A stretch of DNA of 64,000 bases. Origin: Bathynomus jamesi. Lineage: Eukaryota; Arthropoda; Malacostraca; Isopoda; Cirolanidae. The position numbers and the translations under genes were made by a program. The DNA lies in NCBI GenBank assembly GCA_023014485.1, contig JAJOZX010007513.1, positions 1-64,000 on the forward strand, in the 5' to 3' direction. The notes under the pieces are model-generated. The model was not told the DNA's origin, did no database searches, and was given only the letters and a program-made list of their open reading frames with translations. How positions within the stretch are numbered: the first letter of the stretch is position 1; each line of letters starts with the position of its first letter. This document shows positions 42,656 through 52,279 of this stretch, piece by piece.

Positions 42656-42944
42656 CAACTGCAAAGAACACGCAGTATAAATAACGTAAAGAACGACGCT
42701 TGTATAGGAGATATTCCGCGCAAGACGGGAGGTGCCCCCTTGGGGCATTGGTTTCTGCGAGTATGTAGAAGAATTATGGCATTTGGAAGAGTGAGGCCCA
42801 TGGTGTAATGGTATCGCATCTGACCGGCAATCGGAAGATCCCGGGTTCGGTTCCCGGGTGGTTACCTCATTTTTTCATTTGCTTCGTTCTCTCTCTCTCT
42901 CGTCTTGCGCGGAATATCTCCTATACAAGCGTCGTTCTTTACGT
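42654..42944 (+). repeat. Palindromic element with tRNA-like core (copy 2)
   Basis: Left arm (cgtaaagaacgacgcttgta ... cgcgcaagacggg) and right arm (ctcgtcttgcgcggaata ... cgtcgttctttacg) are inverted repeats. They enclose a 60-bp spacer (ggtgcccccttggggcattg...) and the tRNA-like sequence at 42795-42867. Homologous to 18003-18262 with a different spacer arrangement. Confidence 0.8.
42795..42867 (+). ncRNA. tRNA-derived sequence with A and B boxes (copy 2)
   Basis: A-box-like TGGTGTAATGG and B box GGTTCGGTTCC (42844-42854), with the same TCTGACCGGCAATCGGA arm as copy 1. The acceptor halves do not pair canonically. Not a functional tRNA gene. Confidence 0.5.
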
Positions 42945-42976
<32 letters not shown>

Positions 42977-43252
42977 CACAGTGGCGCTCATAAGTATTCG
43001 CACAGAAATATTTCAGTTCACCTTATCTTTTGCACCATGCATAGTATAGTTATAGAAAGTTTATCTTTCGTTTAGAAAAATTTAAGAAATAAAAAAAATG
43101 TGGGCTCTTTTCCTTTATAGCACCCCCAATTTCTCCTTTTCCGTTAGTAACAATTTTGACACAAGTTAAGTCGTAATATTTTTGTTAAAACTAACGAAAA
43201 TATCACGATTTAACCTAACCAATCGTCAAGGGTATACAGTTAACCTAACCGT
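42945..43252. repeat. TA tract, possible Tc1-like end, and AACGAAAATAT repeat half
   Basis: 42945-42977 is (TA)n/(CA)n. 42980-43005 reads cagtggcgctcataagtatt, resembling a Tc1/mariner terminus, but no partner end is seen. 43155-43250 (aagttaagtcgtaatatttt ... taacctaaccaatcgtcaag) is a third copy of the palindrome core from 35057 and 40800. Confidence 0.5.
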
Positions 43253-43549
43253 GAGTAGGATGGGGGCAAAAGGAGAGAGTGCAATGCAATTGCAAGTGTT
43301 GATCAATGTTGCATAAGTTATGCAACAAACGGGGATGGGAATGTTGCAAGGTGTTATGCAACAAAGTGGGAGGGGGTAAAGTTGCAAGAGCAACAAGGGT
43401 TATGCAACCTGGAGGCGGAGTTATCCCCCAAGAGAAAGAGAGAGAAGGAGAGAGAGCAAAAGAGGTGTTCGCCTGGTAGGAGCCAAACGCATATTAAGAC
43501 TTCAGCCGAGCGGCAGTTGTCTTAATATGCTCCTAATCAGCCAGTTGGC

Positions 43550-44450
43550 TTATCTGGCTGAGCTGCCAGATTGCGCTATTTATTTAATTAAAATATATAT
43601 TCTGGCTTAACCAGCCAGTTAACTTATAAGGCGTAAATGGCTTGTTCAGGTGTACATTACTGAGTTGCCAGATTGCGTTTATTTATTTAATTAAAGCACA
43701 TATTCTGACTTAAACAGCCAGTTGACTTAGAAGGCGTAATTGGCTTGTTCAGGTGTACATTATTAGGGTTACCAGATTGTGCTATCCAGATATATTTGGC
43801 AGTTTGTTTAGAAATCCGTTTTAGAAGGCAGCCATTTGCTGTAATTAAATATCGTGTACACCAAAAAGAATTAAATAAAACACCATTACATCATTCTGTT
43901 ATTTAGACGAATTAATGGATTCAATTTCACGAAATATATAGCAAATAAATATACAATGGAATATATATGATCAAAAATAATAATAGCATAAGAAATACGA
44001 ACGAAAAATATATAATCAAATTAAATATACAATGGAATATAAATGATCAAAAATACTAATAGCATAAGAAATACGAACGACAAATATATAATCAATAATA
44101 TACAAAACGTTGTAGTATAACCATCAATATATTAGAACAGGAAAAAAAATAGATAAATATATATATATAAATATATATATACACAGTTATATTAAATAAT
44201 TAAATATATTGAAAAAATAATATACGAAACATATAATCAATTGCATATTAGTAGAGGAAATATGTGTATATACACAATTAAATAAATAAATATACATCAA
44301 AATACTTTATGTTTTATGGGTATATTAAATAATTAAACATATTGAAAATAATAATATACGAAACACATAATCAATTGCATATTAGTACAGGAAATATATA
44401 TATATATATACGCAATTAAATAAATAAAAATAGATCAAAATACTTTGTTC
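43550..44450. repeat. Tandem duplications in the Polinton A left arm
   Basis: Three separate local duplications. About 110 bp (gccagattgcg ... ggcttgttcaggtgtacatta) lies at 43558-43665 and 43672-43770. About 90 bp (caatggaatata...gatcaaaaata...agcataagaaatacgaacga) lies at 43955-44095. About 130 bp (attaaataattaaayatatt ... aattgcatattagta) lies at 44190-44310 and 44322-44440. Copy B has single versions. Confidence 0.7.
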
Positions 44451-44454
44451 TACG

Positions 44455-44633
44455 GCGCAAAACGCTAAACTCACAAGTAATCGAGTCTACACTCACATCG
44501 TTATTACTTTTCACTACATGGTAAAACCGTCCAAGCAATACTTCGCCGCTCAAGTTATACGGATGTCTATACTCGACATAAATGGCTTTCATATCGTTCC
44601 ATACTATTTTGTGCCCACTTTACATTCGGTTGG
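44455..44633 (-). pseudogene. Remnant of the Polinton ORF seen intact at 60900-61205
   Basis: The nucleotide sequence (gtaatcgagtctac ... cgctcaagttata ... tttgtgcccactttacattc) matches 60915-61097 in the same order and orientation, but it is cut at the deletion junction and no longer open. Confidence 0.7.
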
Positions 44634-45367
44634 CAAGTGCAGAGGTTAACTGAGCACGCAGGGATAGAGATATGCTCAGTTAGTTGCAGGAGTCACGTTG
44701 CCGATCTTACAGTGGGCGGAGCTTAGCTCTTTACTGTACACACACGCACGCACGCACACAAAGGAGAAAATGAAACCTTAATTGAAACAAATATACCTGA
44801 TAAATAAACATATCGTCAACAATACACATATATATAAATACAATCAAGTATTAAGTTAACCAAAGGGCACACCTGGTAACGCTTCCTATAGGTGTTACGG
44901 CATACCTTCGTGGCCCTAATTTCCTTCACACACCCCAGTTTCTGCACACGAAAATTGTGCGTCCCCACAGTCAGTTGGGGTAGCTGGTAACCCTCATCTT
45001 CCAAGCACACTAGATCCTTCAACGAGTCAAAGTTAACGACTCGACGGTTCGCATGGTTAAGCGTGATACCCTTACCCTTCACGATATACTTCATATCATC
45101 CCCTACCCTCACCCGTACCTCATAGATTTTTGGCCCTGTTGACACAAACGAGTGTGCGTATGCACCATCACCATACTCGTCTTTGATCCCATCAGTTAGC
45201 TCTCCGAGGAATTCCCCAATAGCAGGCATGTATTCACCTTCCCTCGCTGTGAATATCACGCTAGCTGTGTCAGCGTACAACACCCTCCGTCCAAGAGAGT
45301 GCAGTAGACCCCAAAGTTTGATGCGGGCGTAGGCCGTTGTGAAACTGGCTACAGGTATGTTTGTAAC

Positions 45368-46651
45368 TAGTGATGTAGCGGATGTCATTTTTTTCACATC
45401 CGCGGATGCGGATGCGGATGTTTGATTTCAACATCCGCGGATGCGGATGCGGATGCGGATGTCAACATTTTCGTTATTTTTTAGGATATATTCGAGATTT
45501 GTTGTGTTTAACGTATATAATAAGTTATTATATAGAGAGAGCTGTAGCTATAATGTAGTATAATTGATTAATTGTACAATAATTGCTGTACTTTTCCCTG
45601 AACATGTAAAATAATAGCAAACATCTAACTAATATAGAAATCAATTAGTGAATTCGTCTGCAAATAAATTCGTTATATTTTTGAGTTTCAGCCACAATTA
45701 GAAACCATAATTGTGTTACCCGACCTCTTTCCCCAACCTCCACCCTTATAGAAAGAGATCTTTAATTAGCTTGATAACTATTTATATTAAGTTTAAAGTT
45801 TTATTAGGCATATTTATAAATGAGTAATTAAAATAAAGTAAACTAAGATGTTCATCGTTTAATATTCAAACTTAATTATAGGAAGGTTATGCTTAAGGAA
45901 CATTAATTTTTCTGCCTTTTCTGCTGCCAGTCTGTTTCTCTTTTCATCATATATTAATCCAGCACTGCTAAATAATCTCTCGCTTGGTACGCTTGTTGGA
46001 GGACGTGCTAAATGTTTCCTTGCAAGTTTACTCAAGTATGGATAGATATTCTGCGTATTTTTCCACCAACTAATAGGATTGTCACATGCAGCCAGGCATT
46101 TTTCTTGGTGATAGCTCTCGATCATTTTTACTACATCTTTTGACATCGCGTAGGTCTCGTCATCGCTGCTTGACTCAAGAAACTGAGAGAGAGATTCTGT
46201 GATAGATTTGCTTGTTGAAGGTGTTGGTTCTGTCACTGAAACTTTTATTCTTTTGGTGGGTGGCGAAGCGACAGATTCAAGAGATTGAAGCTCTTCAACT
46301 GCTTTGCCAAGTGATGATTTAACTCGTTCTAATGTACTAGGTGAAAATAACTTAGCTTTGTAACGTGGATCTAAGTAGGTTGCAAGAGAGTAACTTCATA
46401 CAAGAACAGCCTCTCGTCTTGTCGCTTGCATCACTTTTGCGCACAATGAACTAGTTCTATTATTATAGTAGAATTTGATAATTTCCGCTTATTAATGACG
46501 TTTTATCTCAACGGTCCACATACGCACGACATCCGCAGTCCAAAGTGCGGATGCAGATGCGAGTGCGGATGCAGATGCGGATGCGGATGCGAGAAAATGT
46601 GCGGATGTTCCGCGGATGCGGATGCGGATGCGGATGTGACCTACATCACTA
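45368..46651. mobile_element. Non-autonomous hAT element with GCGGAT subterminal repeats
   Basis: Ends TAGTGATGTAG / CTACATCACTA, flanked by a perfect 8-bp duplication, tttgtaac (45360-45367 and 46652-46659). Both subterminal regions hold arrays of GCGGAT (about 45400-45465 and 46540-46640) in the same register, typical of transposase-binding arrays. Copy B of the Polinton is uninterrupted at the equivalent place (63762-63790), an empty-site confirmation. Only a remnant of transposase is inside. Confidence 0.9.
45859..46236 (-). pseudogene. hAT transposase C-terminal dimerisation domain remnant
   Basis: 125 residues with NPISWWKNTQNIYPYLSKLA, HLARPPTSVPSERLFSSAG and NRLAAEKAEKLMFLKHNL, the conserved hAT C-terminal (hATC) dimerisation block. 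The catalytic region and BED finger are missing or unreadable upstream (46240-46420 is degraded). Confidence 0.85.
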
Positions 46652-49359
46652 TTTGTAACCCGTGAGGTATCTCTGGCCAGTTCGGTGATGTTTTACTTTA
46701 TTATGTAAGTATTACCTACATTCACGATCTCCATAACCTCTTTATGGGGAGGTTGGCATAATCCCAGACTTCACTATAACTTTGTTCCAAATGGACATTC
46801 CCTTTGCCGGTATTCTGTGCAAATTTCCTCCAAAGACTGTTTAGACACAACTTTGCACTAAAACGCTTGCCAGGATTCTTAACAATTTGGGATCCGTCAA
46901 GGTGTATACTTCATGGGCACGGTAACGCTGAAAAGAAGCCGTGTTTTCATCTTCGGTATCAACCACTCGCGGATATCCTCATGCTCATGTATCTTCAATA
47001 TTCTATACCCATGACGAACGGCTAGGGCCAGCTCAGGGCTTGCATATACGCCTCTGACCTTACGCTGGTTGGTTTATGGTCACAATCACCTTTGTTCTCT
47101 TCTGCGCACTTCACGCACAGGGGAAACATGAGCTTGTGATCTATAACGATGGGTAAGATCGGCATCCATAAATCGCGAGGGGGGAGCACGTCTACGAAAG
47201 AGAGTCCAAAGTAGCGCTCATTCAAGTTACCTGAAAACTCCTCGATGGTTGGTATGGAGGGATCCACCATTTTTTCAGGCGCACTTAAGGGGTACGGATT
47301 GTTCTTCATCACGAAGGGGTATAAAGAGCAGAAGTCGTACTAGTGGAGGTTCACGCTCTCCGTAGGCGGAAAGTATAGCTTGAATGGGTTCGTACGCCCT
47401 CCAAACAAGCTGTCACCGCATTTGAGGGGTCCAACACCATTGAACGTTTGATGGCCCTTATTTCTTCAGGGTACTGGGCATCTGTTTCCATCCGTGCATC
47501 ATACTCATGCTCCCACACGATTTTGTGAGTGAACTGGGAGCCTATAAGTTGATCACCGTTACGAGTCCATGCGAGGCTGCCGGCGGGGGATCTTCCATAA
47601 AGTCCCCTGTGACGGCACATTCAGCGCGCGGGCATCCATGCCACCAGCAGCCGTCAAAGGAATACACAGTCTTCTCACCAGTGGCTGGATCCTCACTTAG
47701 GCAGTTAACCCAAAAAACACGACCATTGACCTTAATGGGTACTTCACCCGTGTTGCGAGCATGTTTTATGTATACCCCGGTCTGTTGCTGTAGGTGTATG
47801 AGCCAGTAAATAGCCTTGTGCCCATAACTGCGGAGGTTGTTTCTGTGAATGATTAATAAGGTGTCTTTAGGCATGAAGTTATTCTTCAACACTGTAAAAC
47901 ATAATGAGGCGATCGTGGTCGCGACTTGCAGCGGATCGCAGTTGAAACGGGTTATGTACATCCTTCTAAAGGCTTGAAAGCATACTCTAAGTACACGTAC
48001 GTCATTCACGCAATAACGTTCACATTCATCGGCTATATTGTATGGATTAGTTGCATTAAAACTGTTGTAGTAGCGGTCAAAATCTTCACGCTCACTATCA
48101 CTCATGTTGGTGTAGTTAAAGTATTAGTTTGTTGCCTCTTTTCAAGGGATCACCTGTAAATATCGCAGACGACTCGTGTTCAAGCAGCTCCTTATAAAGG
48201 AACCGTGTGCCAAATTTCGCCCCGTTATGGGTAAGAATATACAGTCATTTTTTTTAACTTGTCCGCTAATTTGACAATATAGGATACAAAGAGTTTCACC
48301 GGGCTGTAGTGTGCATTCGTTTTAAAAACGTTTGTCCATTTTCCACATTTATGGCACTCATCACATTCGATCTCCATGCACTCATCACAGCTACTCTGAC
48401 TTACGAGTAAATATGGAATGACCTCTTTGGTTTCAGCGTTCGTGTAAGTTTCTATATCATAGTACACGGTTATACAAGGGCTATTTTTAGGTTTAGCATT
48501 TTTCATATAACATACATGCTTCACTCCATCCGCCTTATATTTTTCATGACATGTAGAACAGTGAATCTCTTCGCATTTATGTTTGAAATTTCCCCAATTA
48601 TCCATCATGTGAAACATACCGCACTTACAAATCCTCATTTTCCTGCAAGTGCCCTCTCCTCGGTTTCAACTACACGACTCTCACATTTGGGGCTTTTACA
48701 CTGCTCACATACCGTGTAGCAATCCTTACAATGATTCACCATATCATCAGCAAACTCGAGACAACCCTTACACAAATCATGATGCCATCCATATTTCCCA
48801 CTTTTATTTTAACTGGCGTAGAGAGCCCTTATGTTACGGATGGGGAGATACGATGTTCCTGACAATCCTAAAATAAGTAGTCTTGTATAATATCTGACGC
48901 TGCTTTTAAAAACATACACAGTTCCACGACGATCAGCCATTCCAAATACGACTATACGTGTATTCATTTTCTGCTCGGCCCTCTCAGTTCTTCAGGACCC
49001 ATATTACACTCAAACTCAAGCTTACAATCTGAAGCCAGTTTACGGGCACGCTGCACAACCGGGGGCAGCCAAAGTTTTTGCATCCAAGTATTTAGCACAG
49101 TGAACATATGAGCTAAGATTGTTGCTATAAAACCACAACCACGATCGAAGTTTAAGTGCTTTCTGTAAATAACCGGAGAATTGAAATTAAGAGTATAAGG
49201 TGTGAAACTATGACCCGCAACCCGGAATACTCTATGAATATCTACCATGAAGTTGTCCATATTGAAGGATGTACCACTTTGAGAGGCTTGCATTATACGG
49301 TCCAAGATATATTCTATATCTACAGCACCAAACGTCTGAACGGTATTACCACCCACAAA

Positions 49360-49990
49360 TCATCGCCCTCATCTGACCCGAAGCTGAAGGATAACCTCGT
49401 CCGGACTTCACGTTCGTCGCGGTTCTGTATGGCAAACTCCACAATACATTCAACTACGCGTTTCAGTCCATTGGTATACAAGGATCCAGGGTCAACCCTG
49501 CCTGACCACGTACTGATTTCTAGTCAGGGCAGGGGTGAGGGTAGCGGTGCGCACCAACTCGAATGTTATCCCATCCTCCACAGTATGAGAAGCTGCTGTG
49601 GAGTAAGTACGCAGAACTGAACAATGGAGCATATTTGAGGAAGGTACTATTGCGGGGGTTGTGTCGAAAATCGTAGAGGGTTGGGGCTTTAGTACTGGGG
49701 GTCTAACAACCGGAGCAATGCTGGCACGGTTTATACCTGACGTGGATGGCTCTTCATCATGTTTTCGGTTTCAACTGTCGCATTCTACAAGTGTCGCTGG
49801 TTAGGGTTCATCAGCGGGGAAGGGTTCTGTAGCTGCACGGTCATCGGGTTCGTCTGTGACATCGATGATGGGGTGCTGTACATCGTCTTCATTCACAGTT
49901 CTGTGGAAGAAGAAAACAAAATATAAGGAACAGCGCTCAAAATTTGTAATATTTTGTAAATGACCCACTTAGGGGTGTGACGCGTTATAG
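49360..49990. other. Divergent promoter region / decayed PolB N-terminus
   Basis: Between the minus-strand polymerase and the plus-strand ATPase. Minus-strand frames show short coding-like pieces (TATLTPALTRNQYVVRQG near 49520) broken by stops, probably the polymerase N-terminus. The plus-strand 154-codon frame at 49156-49620 looks like a shadow. Confidence 0.45.
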
Positions 49991-50617
49991 ATGGAATCTG
50001 TAGAAAAATTCAGGTTCACAAGCCCATCCACATGTATTATATCTGGCCTTACAGGATATGGAAAAACTGTGTTTATGCTGAAAATCATTAAAGATAAGGG
50101 GGAGATGTTCTCAAAATTTGTGCATAAAGTAATATGGTGCTATTCGACGTATCAGTCAGTGTTGAACGAGTACCAAGATGAAATTTGGTTCCACAAGGGA
50201 GTATATGACGTTAATTCGTTAAAAGGTAATGAGCATACAGTTATTGTAATTGACGATCTCATGTTGGAAATGGATAAAACGTTTGCCGAGACATTTACAG
50301 TGTTCTCCCACCATTTTAACATAAGCGTATTCTTCATCGAGCAGAATCTGTTTTTCAAAAATAGATACAGGCGCGATGTGTCGCTAAATACACAATATCT
50401 AGTCTTATTCGCACAACGTAGAGATGTCACAAATTGGGTATTAGCCAATCAAATGTTCCCGAGTCAACGTAAGGAGTTTTTGGAGGTCTATAAAGAAGCC
50501 ACAAGTCAGCGTTATGGATATTTGCTTTGTGACCTTCACCCGCGAAACACGTTTAGGGTGCTTCTAATAACGAATATATTCCCAAGCGAACCTGAAACGG
50601 TGTATATTCCAGAATGA
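49991..50617 (+). CDS. Polinton packaging-type ATPase (FtsK/HerA family), intact
   Basis: 208 residues from ATG at 49991. Walker A is GLTGYGKT (residues 19-26) and Walker B is TVIVIDDLM (about 83-91). A conserved sensor-like SVFFIEQNLFFKNRYRRD follows. Length and motif order match the A32-like DNA-packaging ATPases of Polintons and adintoviruses, which pump element DNA into capsids. Starts 30-odd nt after a stop-rich stretch. Its last codons overlap the next ORF by ATGA (50614-50617), as in compact viral operons. Open frame, although the polymerase next door is decayed. Presence of a packaging ATPase without visible capsid genes is odd. Confidence 0.85.
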   Translation: MESVEKFRFTSPSTCIISGLTGYGKTVFMLKIIKDKGEMFSKFVHKVIWCYSTYQSVLNEYQDEIWFHKGVYDVNSLKGNEHTVIVIDDLMLEMDKTFAETFTVFSHHFNISVFFIEQNLFFKNRYRRDVSLNTQYLVLFAQRRDVTNWVLANQMFPSQRKEFLEVYKEATSQRYGYLLCDLHPRNTFRVLLITNIFPSEPETVYIPE

Positions 50618-50841
50618 CAAATAGGCTGAAGAAATATCGTGAATTAATAAAAATCTATCAACGATTGCCCCGGGCACTGCAACAGATGTTTGTTAAGAAT
50701 ATAGACTCCGACTTTTTAAAATGCATCTGTGAAATATTTCTTAATGTTATAAAATGTAATGTGCCAATGAAACTCCCTCAGAAGGCTCGCTTACGTCGTT
50801 ACAAGGATCCAACATCGTTGATATTGTTCATGATCTGGTAA
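50614..50841 (+). CDS. Small conserved Polinton ORF between ATPase and integrase
   Basis: 75 residues, starting inside the ATPase stop (ATGA). Basic and helical: MTNRLKKYRELIKIYQRLPR, then FLKCICEIFLNVIKCNVPM, then KARLRRYKDPTSLILF. The pattern of a DP/SDFLKCICE-ILNV-GNVP-like core followed by a basic tail resembles a small protein recurring in Polinton/adintovirus genomes whose function is unknown. The end (LFMIW stop) may be a frameshifted tail, since the homologues I know continue with basic residues. Confidence 0.6.
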   Translation: MTNRLKKYRELIKIYQRLPRALQQMFVKNIDSDFLKCICEIFLNVIKCNVPMKLPQKARLRRYKDPTSLILFMIW

Positions 50842-50981
50842 TCTGAATAGGTTAAAAGACCTGGATGAGTTTCGCATGTGTCACAACTGAGTACGCCATC
50901 GCCCCCAGCAGCAGCGTCTCTGAAGAAGAGAAAGAAGAGAACAAACGGCCAACCTTATCCACGTGTCTCTAAAGTACGCAA

Positions 50982-51899
50982 ATGGCTAACATAGTAAGTA
51001 AGCGCTATTATGACATTTCTAACCCCGCCAACTATGGTGGCGTTAATAGACTGTACAGAGGTGTTTACAGAGTAGGGAAAAAAGATGTTGAGCGGTTTTT
51101 GCGGCTGCAGGATGCTTATACACTTCATAAACCGGTGAGAAAAAGGTTTAAAACGGCCAAGTCAACCGCGGATTTGATTGACTCTATTTGGCAAACGGAT
51201 TTAACAGACATGCAAAGATATTCAGTGTATAATGACGGATACCGATACATCCTATTCATAATAGATGTATTCTCTAGATATCTGTGGCGAATTCCCCTGA
51301 AAAATAAATCGCTTGAAACAGTTGCTAAAGCGACCAAAACGTTGATGTTAAAAGAAGAAAGGGTTCCTGGCTATTTTTGTACGGATATGGCGAAAGAATT
51401 TATAGGTCGGTCTTTTCAGAACATGCTGACAGAGTTTAATATCAGTTACTATACTAGCAGTTCTATACATAAGGCCTCTTTAGCTGAAAGAGTTCAACGT
51501 ACCATAAAGGAACGCATGCATCGCTATTTTGCACATAAAAACACATACAGATACATAAACGTTCTCGCGTCATTAGCATCATCATACAACCGTTCACACC
51601 ACTGTACGATTGGCACAACACTTATCGAAGTTTTAGAAAGAGGTACGCTGCCAGAGGTGAGAAGAGATGGAGCACCGTCACCACACTCTACACATTTCAA
51701 AATCAATGATTATGTAAGGCTATCACGTTCGGGAAATAAATTCGCGAAGGGATTTCAGCAAGGATGGACACCTGAGATTTTTAAAGTTCGTGCTATGAGA
51801 CCTGAAGGCGAGATAATGATCTACAGATCTACAGAAGCTAAGGCTAACAAAGACCCTAAGATCCACTCTAAGGCTAGCCCGAGAGAAAGGAAAGAGTAG
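50982..51899 (+). CDS. Polinton integrase (retroviral type), intact
   Basis: 305 residues from ATG at 50982. The RNase-H-like core has WQTDLTDM (first Asp, residue 73), FCTDMAKEF (second Asp, 135) and KASLAERVQRT (Glu, 169), a DDE triad with 33 residues between the last two. YRYILFIIDVFSRYLW lies in the core. The C-terminal part has FKINDYVRLSRSGNKFAKGF, the chromo/SH3-like segment usual for Polinton integrases. The last ~30 residues (KANKDPKIHSKASPRERKE) may be a shifted tail. It inserts the element into host DNA. Located near the right end as in many Polintons. Confidence 0.85.
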   Translation: MANIVSKRYYDISNPANYGGVNRLYRGVYRVGKKDVERFLRLQDAYTLHKPVRKRFKTAKSTADLIDSIWQTDLTDMQRYSVYNDGYRYILFIIDVFSRYLWRIPLKNKSLETVAKATKTLMLKEERVPGYFCTDMAKEFIGRSFQNMLTEFNISYYTSSSIHKASLAERVQRTIKERMHRYFAHKNTYRYINVLASLASSYNRSHHCTIGTTLIEVLERGTLPEVRRDGAPSPHSTHFKINDYVRLSRSGNKFAKGFQQGWTPEIFKVRAMRPEGEIMIYRSTEAKANKDPKIHSKASPRERKE

Positions 51900-51900
51900 G

Positions 51901-52267
51901 GGTTAAGAGAAGAGAAGAGAATAAGGGGTTAAGTAAGGAGCAACACCTATCATTCGTGGGTTAACATTCATTCAGAAAAAGAGGAAAAAAGTCTCACCAT
52001 CATCATCCGCCGGCCACTGCCGACAAGTCAGAAAAATAGTCGGAGAAAATAGGAGAGGGGTGAAAGATGAAAAGAAGTAAAATAAGAACGCTTACAAACC
52101 ATGCAAACACAGTCTTAACTCACTGTCATACCATGCAAACTACAAACATGCAAGTAAAGAGTTACAGACATGCAAAGAGAGGAGATAGGGAAAAAAAAAA
52201 AAAAAAAAAGTAGGTACAGTTAAACAAAAAGTGGGTTAGTTTACGCTATGAGCTACATCTACGTTCG
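51901..52267. other. Purine-rich Polinton right flank, no gene
   Basis: Purine-rich (ggggttaagagaagagaaga ...), with near-repeats of catgcaaacacagt and catgcaaactacaa at 52100-52150 and an A-run at 52190-52210. Could be the decayed Polinton end; no inverted match to 43253-43500 found. Confidence 0.5.
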
Positions 52268-52279
52268 TGTTAGTCTAAT

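Larger units (their letters stand above)
44816..49356 (-). pseudogene. polB: Polinton protein-primed DNA polymerase B, broken (copy A)
   Basis: Minus-strand order. 49356-48964 holds an N-terminal region (coding similarity may extend to about 49900). 48638-48225 has a zinc-rich cluster (CKCGMFHMMDNWGNFKHKC ... CSTCHEKY) and exonuclease motif YYDIETY. 48105-47542 has YCVNDVRVLRVCFQAFRRM and the Polinton-type FDGCWWHGCP block. 47620-47022 and 46960-46652 are palm fragments in mixed frames. 45397-44816 is the C-terminal part with the polymerase metal-binding motif written YADTAS. In family B polymerases this reads YxDTDS, so the second Asp is Ala. A hAT element (45368-46651) splits the gene. This polymerase would replicate the element using a terminal protein; this copy cannot. 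Confidence 0.75.
43253..51900. mobile_element. Maverick/Polinton element, copy A (decayed, internally deleted)
   Basis: Carries the Polinton hallmark set: protein-primed DNA polymerase B (minus, broken), FtsK/HerA-type packaging ATPase (plus), a small conserved ORF (plus) and a retroviral-type integrase (plus). Its left arm (43253-44633) aligns with 59848-61097 of copy B. A segment equivalent to 61098-62920 of copy B is missing at 44633. Polinton terminal inverted repeats and 6-bp duplications were not found, so outer borders are approximate. I see no major or minor capsid gene or protease. Confidence 0.75.

Noticed and set aside
42980..43010. Tc1/mariner terminal repeat
   Set aside because: Only one end with a resemblance was found; no partner, ORF or clear TA duplication beyond the TA microsatellite.
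49156..49620. 154-codon plus-strand ORF upstream of the ATPase
   Set aside because: Lies antisense to the recognisable PolB N-terminal frame and shows no motif.
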